From positions 1 to 29,512 of the forward strand of contig DASYCK010000065.1 in assembly GCA_036500205.1 (NCBI GenBank): a DNA stretch of 29,512 nt, given 5' to 3'. Source of the DNA: DASYCK01 sp036500205. GTDB lineage: Bacteria > Myxococcota_A > Polyangia > Fen-1088. Positions 22,589-29,512 of this stretch are shown piece by piece (within the stretch, counting starts at the first letter, position 1; every line of letters starts with the position of its first letter). Position numbers and translations under genes: made by a program. The notes under the pieces are model-generated. The model was not told the DNA's origin, did no database searches, and was given only the letters and a program-made list of their open reading frames with translations.

Positions 22589-23587
22589 GTGAGACGCATG
22601 CGCGACTCCCGAGAGGCCTTCCGGCGACGCACCGCCCGGCGACGTTCGTTGCTGGCGGGCGCTGCGCTCCTCGTCGTCGGCTCGTCGCAGGCGGGGGCCA
22701 TCACCGAGCACCGTCACATCGGCGCCCGCACCGGGATGATCGAGATCCCCGTCGAGGAGCTGATGACGGCGGTCCGGCGCAAGGACCGGGCGGAGATCGG
22801 GCGGCTGGCCGAGCGGATCGGTCCGGCACGCCTGGGGGAGGCGCTGCGACGCCCTGACGCCCCGGCGGTGCTGGCGGCGCTGACCGGCATCGCCGCGCTC
22901 CCCGGCCGCGCCCGCCTGATCGGGCCGGTCACCGAGCTGCTGACCGTTTCGGACGCGACCATCGCGGCGGCCGCCGCCCGCACGCTGGGCGAGATCCTGG
23001 CGCCGCTGACGACGGCCGACCTCGATGAATGGGATGTCCCGTCCGATCTGATCACCGCCGCCTGCGGGGCCTTGCGTGGCGCCGTGCTGCTGCCCGCCAA
23101 CCCGACCCTGGAACGGCTGGCGGCCCTCGAGGCGATGGGGGACAGCATGGCGGTGTGCCATCCCTCGCCCGATCTGGTCGGGCTGTTGAAAGATCCCGCG
23201 CCTTCGATCCGACGCGCCGCCGCGCTGGTGCTGCGGCCGCAACAGCGCCTGGCCACGGGAGGATTCGCGGCGGGAACGCGCGACGTCGATCCTGCGGTGG
23301 CTTCGGCCTCCGTCGCGGCGCTGTGCCAGGCGATCGCCGAGCCGGCCGCCTGGCCCAAAGGGGGCGTGCGCGAACCGATCTGGGAGCAGACGCGGCAGCT
23401 GGCGCGGCGGCTGGCCCTGGCGCCAGCGACGCCGCCCGACGACGCCGTCGAGATGCTCGACTGCCTGGATCCGACCCTGGCGGGCGACCGCCAGATCCTC
23501 GACGGCATGCGCGCGCATCGACGCACGCCGCTCGGTGAGCGCGCCGCCGCGATCCTGGAACGACCGCCGGGTCGGACCGCTCCGTGA
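22589..23587 (+). CDS. Exported helical-repeat (HEAT-like) protein, unknown function
   Basis: A 332-residue protein with an arginine-rich N-terminus (RRMRD, FRRRTARRR) followed by SLLAGAALLVVGSSQAGA, a signal peptide with a likely cut after the AGA near residue 37. The RRRSLL context could suit Tat export. The mature part is Ala/Leu-rich helical pairs (DAPAVLAALTGIAALPGRA, DATIAAAAARTLGEILAPL, DPAPSIRRAAALVLRPQQR), like HEAT or Armadillo repeats, so a periplasmic binding scaffold is probable. The GTG at 22589 is chosen; ATG at 22598 is equally possible, while the longer ATG at 22475 would run through the metK hairpin. The stop overlaps the murJ start (GTGA), so the pair is translated together. 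I do not recognise an orthologue. Confidence 0.72.
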   Translation: MRRMRDSREAFRRRTARRRSLLAGAALLVVGSSQAGAITEHRHIGARTGMIEIPVEELMTAVRRKDRAEIGRLAERIGPARLGEALRRPDAPAVLAALTGIAALPGRARLIGPVTELLTVSDATIAAAAARTLGEILAPLTTADLDEWDVPSDLITAACGALRGAVLLPANPTLERLAALEAMGDSMAVCHPSPDLVGLLKDPAPSIRRAAALVLRPQQRLATGGFAAGTRDVDPAVASASVAALCQAIAEPAAWPKGGVREPIWEQTRQLARRLALAPATPPDDAVEMLDCLDPTLAGDRQILDGMRAHRRTPLGERAAAILERPPGRTAP

Positions 23588-25185
23588 CGAGCCCGGCCGA
23601 GGCGCCGCTCACCGCGCCGACGGAGCAGGCGCGCGCGACCGACATGGCGCGCGGCGCGCGACGGGTCGGCTCGCTGACGATGATGTCGCGGCTGCTGGGC
23701 CTCGTGCGCGAGCAGATCTTCGCCGTCACGCTGGGGGCGGGGGGAACGAGCGATGCGTTCCTGGCGGCCTTCCGCATCCCCAACCTGCTCCGCGATCTCT
23801 TCGCCGAAGGGGCTCTGTCGACAGCCTTCATCCCCACGTACGTCAAGACGATGAAGCAGGAGGGGCGCCCCGCGGCGTTCGTGCTGGCGAACCGGGTGCT
23901 GACCACGCTGACGATCTACCTGGGGAGCCTGGCGCTGCTGGGCATGCTGTGGCCCACGCCGATCGTGCACCTGGTCGCGGCCGGCTTCTCGGCGGAGAAG
24001 GCCGACCTGACGGCGCATCTGGTGCGCATCATGATGCCGTACCTGCCCACCATCTCGCTGGCGGTCGTGGCGATGGGGGCGCTCAACGCCGAGGCCCGCT
24101 ACACGGCCCCCGGGCTGGCGCCGACCATGTTCAACCTGACCGCCATCCTGGGCGGCGTGGTGCTGTATTTCTGGGGGCCGTCGCCGCGTCTGGCGGTCAC
24201 GGTGTGGGCGTCGTTCACGGTGCTCGGGGGGATCGCGCAGCTCGCCGTGCAGCTTCCAACGCTGTGGCGACTGGGGTGGCGACCCAGCTTCCGACCCGAT
24301 CTGGCGCTTCGCCATCCGGGCACCCGGCGCATCGCCGCCCTGATGGCGCCCGCCACCTTGGCGGTGGCGGCGGTTCAGATCAACGTCGTCGTGAACACCT
24401 CGTTCGCCAGCCTGTGCGTCGAGGGCTCGATCTCCTGGCTGGGGTACGCGTTCCGCCTGATGCAGCTTCCCATCGGCGTGTTCGGCGTCGCCATCGGCAC
24501 GACGTCGCTGACGCACCTGGCGCGGGACGCCGCCGTGAATGACCACGAGGCGCTACGGAAGACGTTGCGGCGCGGGCTGCAGCTGGTGCTGTTCCTGACC
24601 ATCCCTTCGACGGTCGGCCTGGCCGTGCTCGGGGAGCCCATCATCGGCATGATCTATCAGCACGGGCGCTTCAGCGCGCACGCGACGGTCGAGACGGCGC
24701 GCGCGCTGTCCGGGTTCGCGGTCGGCCTCGCCGCCTACTCGGCCATCAAGGTGCTGGCCCCCGCCTTCTACGCGCTCGGCAAGACGCGCATTCCGCTGCT
24801 GGCCAGCCTGACGGCGGTGGCCTGCAACGTGCTGTGGAACGTGGTGACGTTCCGGCGGTTCGGGCACGTGGGGCTGGCGCTGGGGACGTCGATCGCCGCC
24901 ATCGCGAACCTGACCGTGCTGATCGTGGCGTTCCAGCTGACGACGGGCGGCCTGTTGACGCGCGGGCTGGTCGGGGTCGTGGCGCGCATCGTCGTGGCGG
25001 CAGGCCTCATGGCCGCCGCGATATGGCCGCTCGCCCGCTGGCTCGCCACGGCGCTTCCCCACGGCACGCTCGGCCGCGCCCTGGACGCCTTCGTCCCGAT
25101 CGTCGTCGGCGCCGCCGTCTACTTCGCGGCGGCGAAAGCGCTTCGCATCCCCGAAGTGAAGTCCTTGCTCCGTCGCCGCGGCTGA
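23584..25185 (+). CDS. murJ: Lipid II flippase MurJ (MviN family)
   Basis: MurJ moves lipid II across the inner membrane for peptidoglycan synthesis. The 533-residue protein has the MviN signature near the N-terminus (SLTMMSRLLGLVREQIFAVTLG, then GGTSDAFLAAFRIPNLLRDL and FAEGALSTAFIPTY) and about 14 hydrophobic segments along its length. Arginines in the first segments and the RDLFAEGA motif are those lining the central cavity in the family. The C-terminal pair of helices ends in a basic tail. The GTG start overlaps the stop of the exported repeat protein; ATG at 23644 (MARGARRVG) is an alternative that would drop a poorly conserved 20-residue leader. It converges with the HAD gene across a hairpin-rich gap. 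Confidence 0.97.
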   Translation: MTSPAEAPLTAPTEQARATDMARGARRVGSLTMMSRLLGLVREQIFAVTLGAGGTSDAFLAAFRIPNLLRDLFAEGALSTAFIPTYVKTMKQEGRPAAFVLANRVLTTLTIYLGSLALLGMLWPTPIVHLVAAGFSAEKADLTAHLVRIMMPYLPTISLAVVAMGALNAEARYTAPGLAPTMFNLTAILGGVVLYFWGPSPRLAVTVWASFTVLGGIAQLAVQLPTLWRLGWRPSFRPDLALRHPGTRRIAALMAPATLAVAAVQINVVVNTSFASLCVEGSISWLGYAFRLMQLPIGVFGVAIGTTSLTHLARDAAVNDHEALRKTLRRGLQLVLFLTIPSTVGLAVLGEPIIGMIYQHGRFSAHATVETARALSGFAVGLAAYSAIKVLAPAFYALGKTRIPLLASLTAVACNVLWNVVTFRRFGHVGLALGTSIAAIANLTVLIVAFQLTTGGLLTRGLVGVVARIVVAAGLMAAAIWPLARWLATALPHGTLGRALDAFVPIVVGAAVYFAAAKALRIPEVKSLLRRRG

Positions 25186-25197
25186 AGCGAACTCACC

Positions 25198-25236
25198 CGG
25201 CGCTGCCGCGCCGACCTCTCCCATGCTGGGAGAGGT
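25198..25236. terminator. Tandem double hairpin between convergent genes, REP-like
   Basis: Two perfect, directly adjacent stem-loops: CGGCGC-TGCC-GCGCCG (25198-25213) and ACCTCTCCCA-TGC-TGGGAGAGGT (25214-25236, 10-bp stem, 3-base loop). They sit between the convergent murJ and HAD genes, where a bidirectional terminator is expected. The sequence style, CACCCGGCGC... then CCTCTCCC...GGGAGAGG, is like repetitive intergenic palindromes seen in several GC-rich proteobacteria, so it may be a dispersed repeat unit as well. Confidence 0.7.
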
Positions 25237-25263
25237 GAAGACGACTCTGCGGCCAGAGGTCGG

Positions 25264-26772
25264 CTAGAAGCGCTCGTGGGGCATGCGATCCCTGGCGCCG
25301 CGGAAGTACTGCATGGGGGAGTAGAAGCGGAGGTTGGAGACGCGACTCGTGTAGATGCAGGCGTAGGCTTCGACCTGTTCGGCGAACTTGCTGATCTCGT
25401 AGCCCTCGCGAAAGATCGGCCCCCAGTGCGGGTTGAACGCCAGGTCGGTCTCGCGCTCGACGATGCGGTGCTCGGTATAGGTCTTCTTCAGCTCGCCGCG
25501 CAGGCGATCGATGTCGCTCTTCACGGCGTTGCGGGCCGTCTGGAGCTCGGCCCCCTCATCGTTGGGGTGCTGGCGCAGCAGCGCGCGCATCGCCGACTGT
25601 CGTTCGTTCAGCTCGGCGTCCAGCTGGATGAGCCGCGCGTCCAGCTGATCGAGCGCGGCCAGCCGCGGGCGCATCAGATCGGTCGTCATGATCTCGTGCT
25701 CCAGCTCCTGCACCACCATGGCCGTCCGCCAGCTCGACGATTTGCGCGACCGCAACATGTCGCCGTAGATGTGATCGCCGACGAACAGCACCTTGTCGCC
25801 GCCGATGCGAGCGCGTTCCTCGAACTCCTTCAGGTTGCCGCCCGAATAGACGCGTCCCCTCACGAACGGCCCGCTCGACACCCGGGTCAGCGGCGTTCCG
25901 TCCCCGGCCAGATCCACGAAGGGGTTCTCGCCCGTGAAGAACTCCGGCTTCATCGCCGACACGACGATGATGTCGAAGTAGCTGCGCCACGACGGATAGG
26001 CCGCCAGCTGCCCATCGAGCAGGTGGCTCATCACCGGGTCGGTGTAGTCCCAGGCCGAGTTGGTGAGCAGGAACAGATGCTTCCCCGACGAGCGCAGCTT
26101 GTGCAGCGTCTCGGCCAGGTGGAGGTCCTTCTCGATGAACGCCGGCAGCTGGGCGCGCACGATCTCCTTGATCGAACCGTCGCGATGGGCGAAGTCGATG
26201 CACTCGCGGATGTGATCCCACAGCGCCAGGTAATCGATCTTCTCTCCCTTGCGGTCGAAGTAGTCGACCAGCCCGGCGTACAGCACCGCCTCGGGCAATG
26301 CGAACAGCGAGTCGATCCAGGCGTAGCGGCGGTTCGAGAGGCGCATGCGCTCGCGCTGGTACAGGGCCGACACCTGCTCGCGATCGATGTCGACCAGGCC
26401 ATGGCGGGCCCGGCCCGGAAACCCGTACCGATCGGGCTTGAAGATGTTGCCGTTGGCGCGATCGACGACCAGGCCACGGATGGCCAGCGCCGGATCGTAG
26501 GAGAGCCGCCGGATCTCGTCGGGATAGCCCTTGTTCAGGCACAGCTTGTCGAGCGTGGCGCGCATCGACAGCTCCTCGATCCGCGCCTGGTCGTAGATCG
26601 CCAGCGTGTAATCCATGTCGAACCCGACCATCTCGATCTTGTCGAGACGCAGGTTTCGGTTCACGTAGACGCGGGACTGACGCGGGATCTCGAGCGGCCG
26701 GGATACGGATGAAAAGGAATCGGCTCCAGGCAACCGTTCGACCGTCGCTGCGACGGTGGACATCACCCTCAT
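25264..26772 (-). CDS. HAD-superfamily 5'-nucleotidase (cytosolic purine 5'-nucleotidase-like)
   Basis: A 502-residue member of the HAD-IG family related to eukaryotic cytosolic IMP/GMP 5'-nucleotidase II, which dephosphorylates purine mononucleotides. The nucleophile motif I is GFDMDYTLAIYD (D-x-D-x-T); motif II is LFLLTNSAWDYT; motif III includes VSAMKPEFF; and motif IV is KVLFVGDHIYGD. The core is followed by a probable coiled coil (LDQLDARLIQLDAELNERQ, then KSDIDRLRGELKKTY) and a C-terminal FNPHWGPIFREGYEISKFAEQV segment characteristic of the family. The ATG at 26772 is used, with a second in-frame ATG three codons later. Divergent from nadE by 70 nt, so a shared control region is possible. 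Substrate preference is inferred from family resemblance only. Confidence 0.9.
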   Translation of the reverse strand: MRVMSTVAATVERLPGADSFSSVSRPLEIPRQSRVYVNRNLRLDKIEMVGFDMDYTLAIYDQARIEELSMRATLDKLCLNKGYPDEIRRLSYDPALAIRGLVVDRANGNIFKPDRYGFPGRARHGLVDIDREQVSALYQRERMRLSNRRYAWIDSLFALPEAVLYAGLVDYFDRKGEKIDYLALWDHIRECIDFAHRDGSIKEIVRAQLPAFIEKDLHLAETLHKLRSSGKHLFLLTNSAWDYTDPVMSHLLDGQLAAYPSWRSYFDIIVVSAMKPEFFTGENPFVDLAGDGTPLTRVSSGPFVRGRVYSGGNLKEFEERARIGGDKVLFVGDHIYGDMLRSRKSSSWRTAMVVQELEHEIMTTDLMRPRLAALDQLDARLIQLDAELNERQSAMRALLRQHPNDEGAELQTARNAVKSDIDRLRGELKKTYTEHRIVERETDLAFNPHWGPIFREGYEISKFAEQVEAYACIYTSRVSNLRFYSPMQYFRGARDRMPHERF

Positions 26773-26842
26773 GTTAGCACCGAATCCGCGACACGCCGGC
26801 CAGGGCGCCTAACTCGCGTCGTGGGCTGATAAAGTCCATCGG

Positions 26843-28516
26843 GTGAAAGTAGCTCTCGGCCAGATCAATCCGACCATCGGGGATTTCGACGGAAACCGCC
26901 ATTTGATTGAAGCGGCCATCACGGAGGCCATGCGCGGCGCCGCCGACCTCATCGTCTTCCCCGAGCTGGCGATTTCCGGATACCCGCCCAAGGATCTCCT
27001 GGAGCGCCCCGGATTCCTGACCGCCGGCATGGCCAGCTTGAATGCGCTCGCCGCCTTCCAGGCCCGGCACCCCGCGGCGCCCGGAATCATCGTCGGATTC
27101 CCCGAGGTGCTCCCCCCCGATTCGACGGGCCTCCCCCTTGCCAACTCAGCCGCCCTGCTGGAGGACGGGCACGTGACGGCGATCCGGCGCAAGTCGCTGC
27201 TCCCCACCTACGACGTCTTCGACGAGTGGCGCTACTTCGCGCCCGAGACCTCGCCCGAGGTCGTCCCGTTTCGCGGCCGCCGCCTGGCCCTGTCGATCTG
27301 CGAGGATATCTGGAACGACGGCGATTTCTGGCCGCGACGCCTGTATCGCGACGATCCGATCGAGCGGCTGGTGAACGCGGGCGCCGACCTGATCGTGAAC
27401 ATCTCGGCGTCCCCCTTCACGCTCGACAAGCGCGGCTTGCGGCCGCGCATGCTGGCCGCCACGGCGCGCCGCTGGGGGCTGCCGCTGGTGTTCGTCAACC
27501 AGGTCGGCGGCCAGGACGACCTGGTGTTCGACGGCGCGAGCGCGGCGTTCGACCGCCAGGGGAACACGATCGCGCAGGCGCGCGAGCTGGCGCCCGATCT
27601 GCTGATCGTCGACCTGGCCGCCGGCACCGGCGAGAAGCGCCCGCCCGCCTCCTCACTCGAACGCGCCGCCCTCGACGCGCTGGTGCTGGGAACGCGCGAC
27701 TATGCCCGACGCTGCGGGTTCACGCGCGCGCTGCTCGGGGTGTCGGGCGGCATCGATTCGGCGCTGGTGGCCTGCATCGCGGCCGAGGCGCTCGGCCCAC
27801 GCAACGTCCTCGGCGTGGCGATGCCATCGCGATTCTCGTCGCCCGGGTCGGTGGCCGACGCGCAGGCGCTGGCCAGCGCGCTGGGGATCGACCTCGAGCT
27901 GGTGTCGATCGAGCCGATGTTCGCCGCCTATCTGACCGCGCTCGAGCCGGCCCTGGGGCGCGATGGCAGCCACGAGCTCCCCGGCGCCGCCGAGCTGACC
28001 CGCGAGAACCTGCAGGCGCGCATTCGCGGCGCCATCCTCATGGCGCTGTCGAACCAGCAGGGGCGGCTGCTGCTGACGACGGGAAACAAGAGCGAGGTCG
28101 CCACCGGCTACTGCACGCTGTACGGCGACATGGCGGGCGGCCTGGCCGTCATCAGCGACGTGCCGAAGACGCTGGTGTACCGCCTGTCGCGCGCCCTCAA
28201 CGTCCCGCGCGTCGTCATTCCCGAAGCGACGCTGACCAAGCCACCGTCCGCCGAGCTACGCCCCGATCAGACCGACCAGGATTCACTGCCCCCGTACGAC
28301 GTGCTGGACGCGATCCTGGAAGCCCATCTGGAGCGCGCCATGGACGGCGACGCCCTGGTGGCCGCCGGCTTCGACCCCGCGGTGGTGGCGGACGTCCTGC
28401 GCCGCGTCCGCACCAGCGAATACAAGCGCCGGCAGATGCCGCCCGGTCTGAAGATCACGGGGAAAGCGTTCGGCTCGGGCCGCCGCGTCCCCATCGCGCA
28501 GGCCTGGCGCGGCTGA
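26843..28516 (+). CDS. nadE: Glutamine-dependent NAD+ synthetase
   Basis: Last step of NAD+ synthesis: nicotinic acid adenine dinucleotide plus ATP and glutamine to NAD+. The 557-residue protein fuses an N-terminal nitrilase-type glutaminase with a C-terminal synthetase. The glutaminase triad is E41 (FPELAISGYPPKDLL), K117 (RRKSLLPTYDVFDE) and C153 (LSICEDIW). The synthetase PP-loop is GVSGGIDSA (SGGIDS at 301-306), followed by TTGNKSEVATGYCTLYGDMA and a C-terminal KRRQMPPGLKIT. The amidohydrolase domain means it can use glutamine rather than free ammonia. The start is GTG at 26843, directly giving the family opening KVALGQINPTIGDF; its ribosome binding site is weak. A short hairpin follows the stop. 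Divergent from a nucleotidase gene, both touching nucleotide pools. Confidence 0.97.
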   Translation: MKVALGQINPTIGDFDGNRHLIEAAITEAMRGAADLIVFPELAISGYPPKDLLERPGFLTAGMASLNALAAFQARHPAAPGIIVGFPEVLPPDSTGLPLANSAALLEDGHVTAIRRKSLLPTYDVFDEWRYFAPETSPEVVPFRGRRLALSICEDIWNDGDFWPRRLYRDDPIERLVNAGADLIVNISASPFTLDKRGLRPRMLAATARRWGLPLVFVNQVGGQDDLVFDGASAAFDRQGNTIAQARELAPDLLIVDLAAGTGEKRPPASSLERAALDALVLGTRDYARRCGFTRALLGVSGGIDSALVACIAAEALGPRNVLGVAMPSRFSSPGSVADAQALASALGIDLELVSIEPMFAAYLTALEPALGRDGSHELPGAAELTRENLQARIRGAILMALSNQQGRLLLTTGNKSEVATGYCTLYGDMAGGLAVISDVPKTLVYRLSRALNVPRVVIPEATLTKPPSAELRPDQTDQDSLPPYDVLDAILEAHLERAMDGDALVAAGFDPAVVADVLRRVRTSEYKRRQMPPGLKITGKAFGSGRRVPIAQAWRG

Positions 28517-28533
28517 GGGCGCCGCCCGCGCCC
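28517..28533 (+). terminator. Short GC hairpin after nadE
   Basis: GGGCGC-CGCCC-GCGCCC, a 6-bp stem with a 5-base loop, begins immediately after the nadE stop codon. It has no T run, so intrinsic termination is uncertain. A promoter-like TTGACT begins 8 nt later, which fits a transcript boundary here. Confidence 0.4.
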
Positions 28534-28540
28534 GCGCGCC

Positions 28541-28568
28541 TTGACTCGATGCGATCGCCCGGTAGAGT
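28541..28568 (+). promoter_or_regulatory. Sigma-70-like promoter for leuB
   Basis: TTGACT (28541-28546) and TAGAGT (28563-28568), spaced by 16 nt, are the best -35/-10 match seen in the window. Transcription would start near 28575, leaving a leader of about 105 nt before leuB. No leucine-codon cluster indicating a classic attenuator was found in that leader. Confidence 0.55.
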
Positions 28569-28679
28569 CCCCGCGCTTTCACCGACAGAGCTCCGCGAAG
28601 GGGCTGCTTTCCTTTCGTCGGCGAACGTTCCAGCAATCAATTCCAGTCCAGCGATCCGCCAGAAATCACCGAGGTCAAC

Positions 28680-29512
28680 ATGCGCGCCGTCATCACTGTT
28701 CTTCCGGGAGATGGAATCGGACCCGAGGTCACCACCGAAGGGTTGAAGGTCCTCGCCGCCGTCGCCAAGCGCTTCGGTCACGAGTTCGAGACGCGCGAAG
28801 CGCTGATCGGCGGCGCCGCCATCGACGCGACCGGAACGGCGCTGCCGGATGTCACGCTCGAGCTGGCGCGCAGCGCCGACGCCGTGCTGCTGGGCGCGGT
28901 CGGTGGACCGAAGTGGGACAACCCCAACGGGAAGGTCCGCCCCGAGCAAGGATTGCTGGCGATCCGCAAGGGACTGGGCCTGTACGCGAACCTGCGGCCG
29001 GTCACCGTCAACCCGAAGCTGGTCGGCGCGTCGTCGTTGCGCCCCGAGGTGATCAAGGGCGTCGACATGATGGTCGTCCGCGAGCTGACGGGGGGCATCT
29101 ACTTCGGCGAGAAGCATCGAGACGCCACCAGCGCCTCGGATCTGTGCGTCTACACGGTCGTCGAGGTAGAGCGCATCGTACGCGCGGCGGCCAAGCTGGC
29201 GCGCGGGCGTCGCAAGAAGCTGACCTCCGTCGACAAGGCCAACGTGATCGAGACCTCGCGGCTCTGGCGCGACGTCACCGTCCGCGTGATGCGCGATGAA
29301 TTTCCGGACATCGCGCTTTCGCACATGCTGGTCGATGCCTGCGCCATGCACCTCATCCGTCGCCCCACCGACTTCGACGTCATCGTCACCGAGAACATGT
29401 TCGGCGACATCCTCACCGACGAGGCCTCCATGCTCGCGGGCTCGATGGGCATGCTGCCGTCGGCCTCGCTGGGCGAAGGCACCCGGGGGCTGTACGAGCC
29501 CATTCACGGGTC
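28680..29512 (+). CDS. leuB: 3-isopropylmalate dehydrogenase, 3'-truncated by window edge
   Basis: LeuB oxidatively decarboxylates 3-isopropylmalate with NAD+ in leucine synthesis. The window holds the first 277 codons of a usual 350-360. Family blocks: VLPGDGIGPEV at the N-terminus, LLGAVGGPKWDN, EQGLLAIRKGLGLYANLRPV, the substrate-binding MVVRELTGGIYFGE, SVDKANVIETSRLWRDV, DACAMHLIRRPTDFDVIVTENMFGDI and DEASMLAGSMGMLPSASLG. The RELTGGIYFGE and DKANVIETSRLWR contexts distinguish it from isocitrate and tartrate dehydrogenases. The ATG at 28680 has GAGG 6 nt before it. No stop is reached before the end of the window. leuC or leuD neighbours, if any, lie outside the window. Confidence 0.96.
   Translation, partial: MRAVITVLPGDGIGPEVTTEGLKVLAAVAKRFGHEFETREALIGGAAIDATGTALPDVTLELARSADAVLLGAVGGPKWDNPNGKVRPEQGLLAIRKGLGLYANLRPVTVNPKLVGASSLRPEVIKGVDMMVVRELTGGIYFGEKHRDATSASDLCVYTVVEVERIVRAAAKLARGRRKKLTSVDKANVIETSRLWRDVTVRVMRDEFPDIALSHMLVDACAMHLIRRPTDFDVIVTENMFGDILTDEASMLAGSMGMLPSASLGEGTRGLYEPIHG

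Overview
This is a GC-rich, densely coded bacterial chromosome segment, by eye close to 70% G+C. It looks like a member of the Myxococcota or a related deltaproteobacterial lineage. The main reasons are the Gly/Ala/Ser-rich lipoproteins with long low-complexity linkers after the lipidated cysteine, a very large TPR protein, a lipid-anchored GH8 hydrolase, frequent GTG/TTG starts, and many ATGA/GTGA stop-start overlaps. The lineage is an inference from style, not from a marker-gene comparison. I see no phage, integrase, insertion sequence, CRISPR array, tRNA or rRNA. Both edges cut genes: hisD at the left and leuB at the right.

Layout. 1-3925 (+): hisD (3' part), a class I methyltransferase and ligA, joined by 4-nt overlaps. 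3926-4184: convergent gap rich in palindromes. 4185-7932 (-): a 1111-residue TPR protein followed by a small Gly/Ala-repeat lipoprotein. 7993-11325 (+): manC, a phosphomannomutase/phosphoglucomutase gene and a CNBD-DUF1003 membrane protein, overlapping. 11341-13047 (-): prepilin peptidase, then an unrecognised lipoprotein. 13048-13221: divergent gap with several perfect hairpins. 13222-16132 (+): lipoprotein, unknown protein, rsfS with a basic N-terminal extension, and rlmH with an apparent CTG start. 16143-19780 (-): AHSA1-like SRPBCC protein, ClpX-like ATPase without the zinc domain, FKBP isomerase and GH8 lipoprotein. 19848-21020 (-): topoisomerase IB. 21209-22468 (+): metK. 22589-25185 (+): exported helical-repeat protein overlapping murJ. 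25264-26772 (-): HAD 5'-nucleotidase. 26843-28516 (+): glutamine-dependent NAD synthetase. 28680-end (+): leuB.

How the genes work together. Most are housekeeping: histidine and leucine synthesis, NAD and SAM synthesis, DNA joining and relaxation, ribosome silencing and 23S rRNA modification, peptidoglycan precursor flipping, and GDP-mannose precursor supply. The accessory layer concerns the cell envelope: four candidate lipoproteins, prepilin processing, a secreted helical-repeat protein and a cyclic-nucleotide-binding membrane protein.

No clearly new multi-gene system is evident. The points most worth a second look are the ClpX paralog, which keeps a ClpP-docking IGF motif but lacks the zinc domain and sits with an FKBP and an AHSA1-like protein; the non-canonical rlmH start; the hairpin-rich intergenic elements; and the TPR-lipoprotein pair. 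Functions come from motif recognition by eye; no database search was possible.
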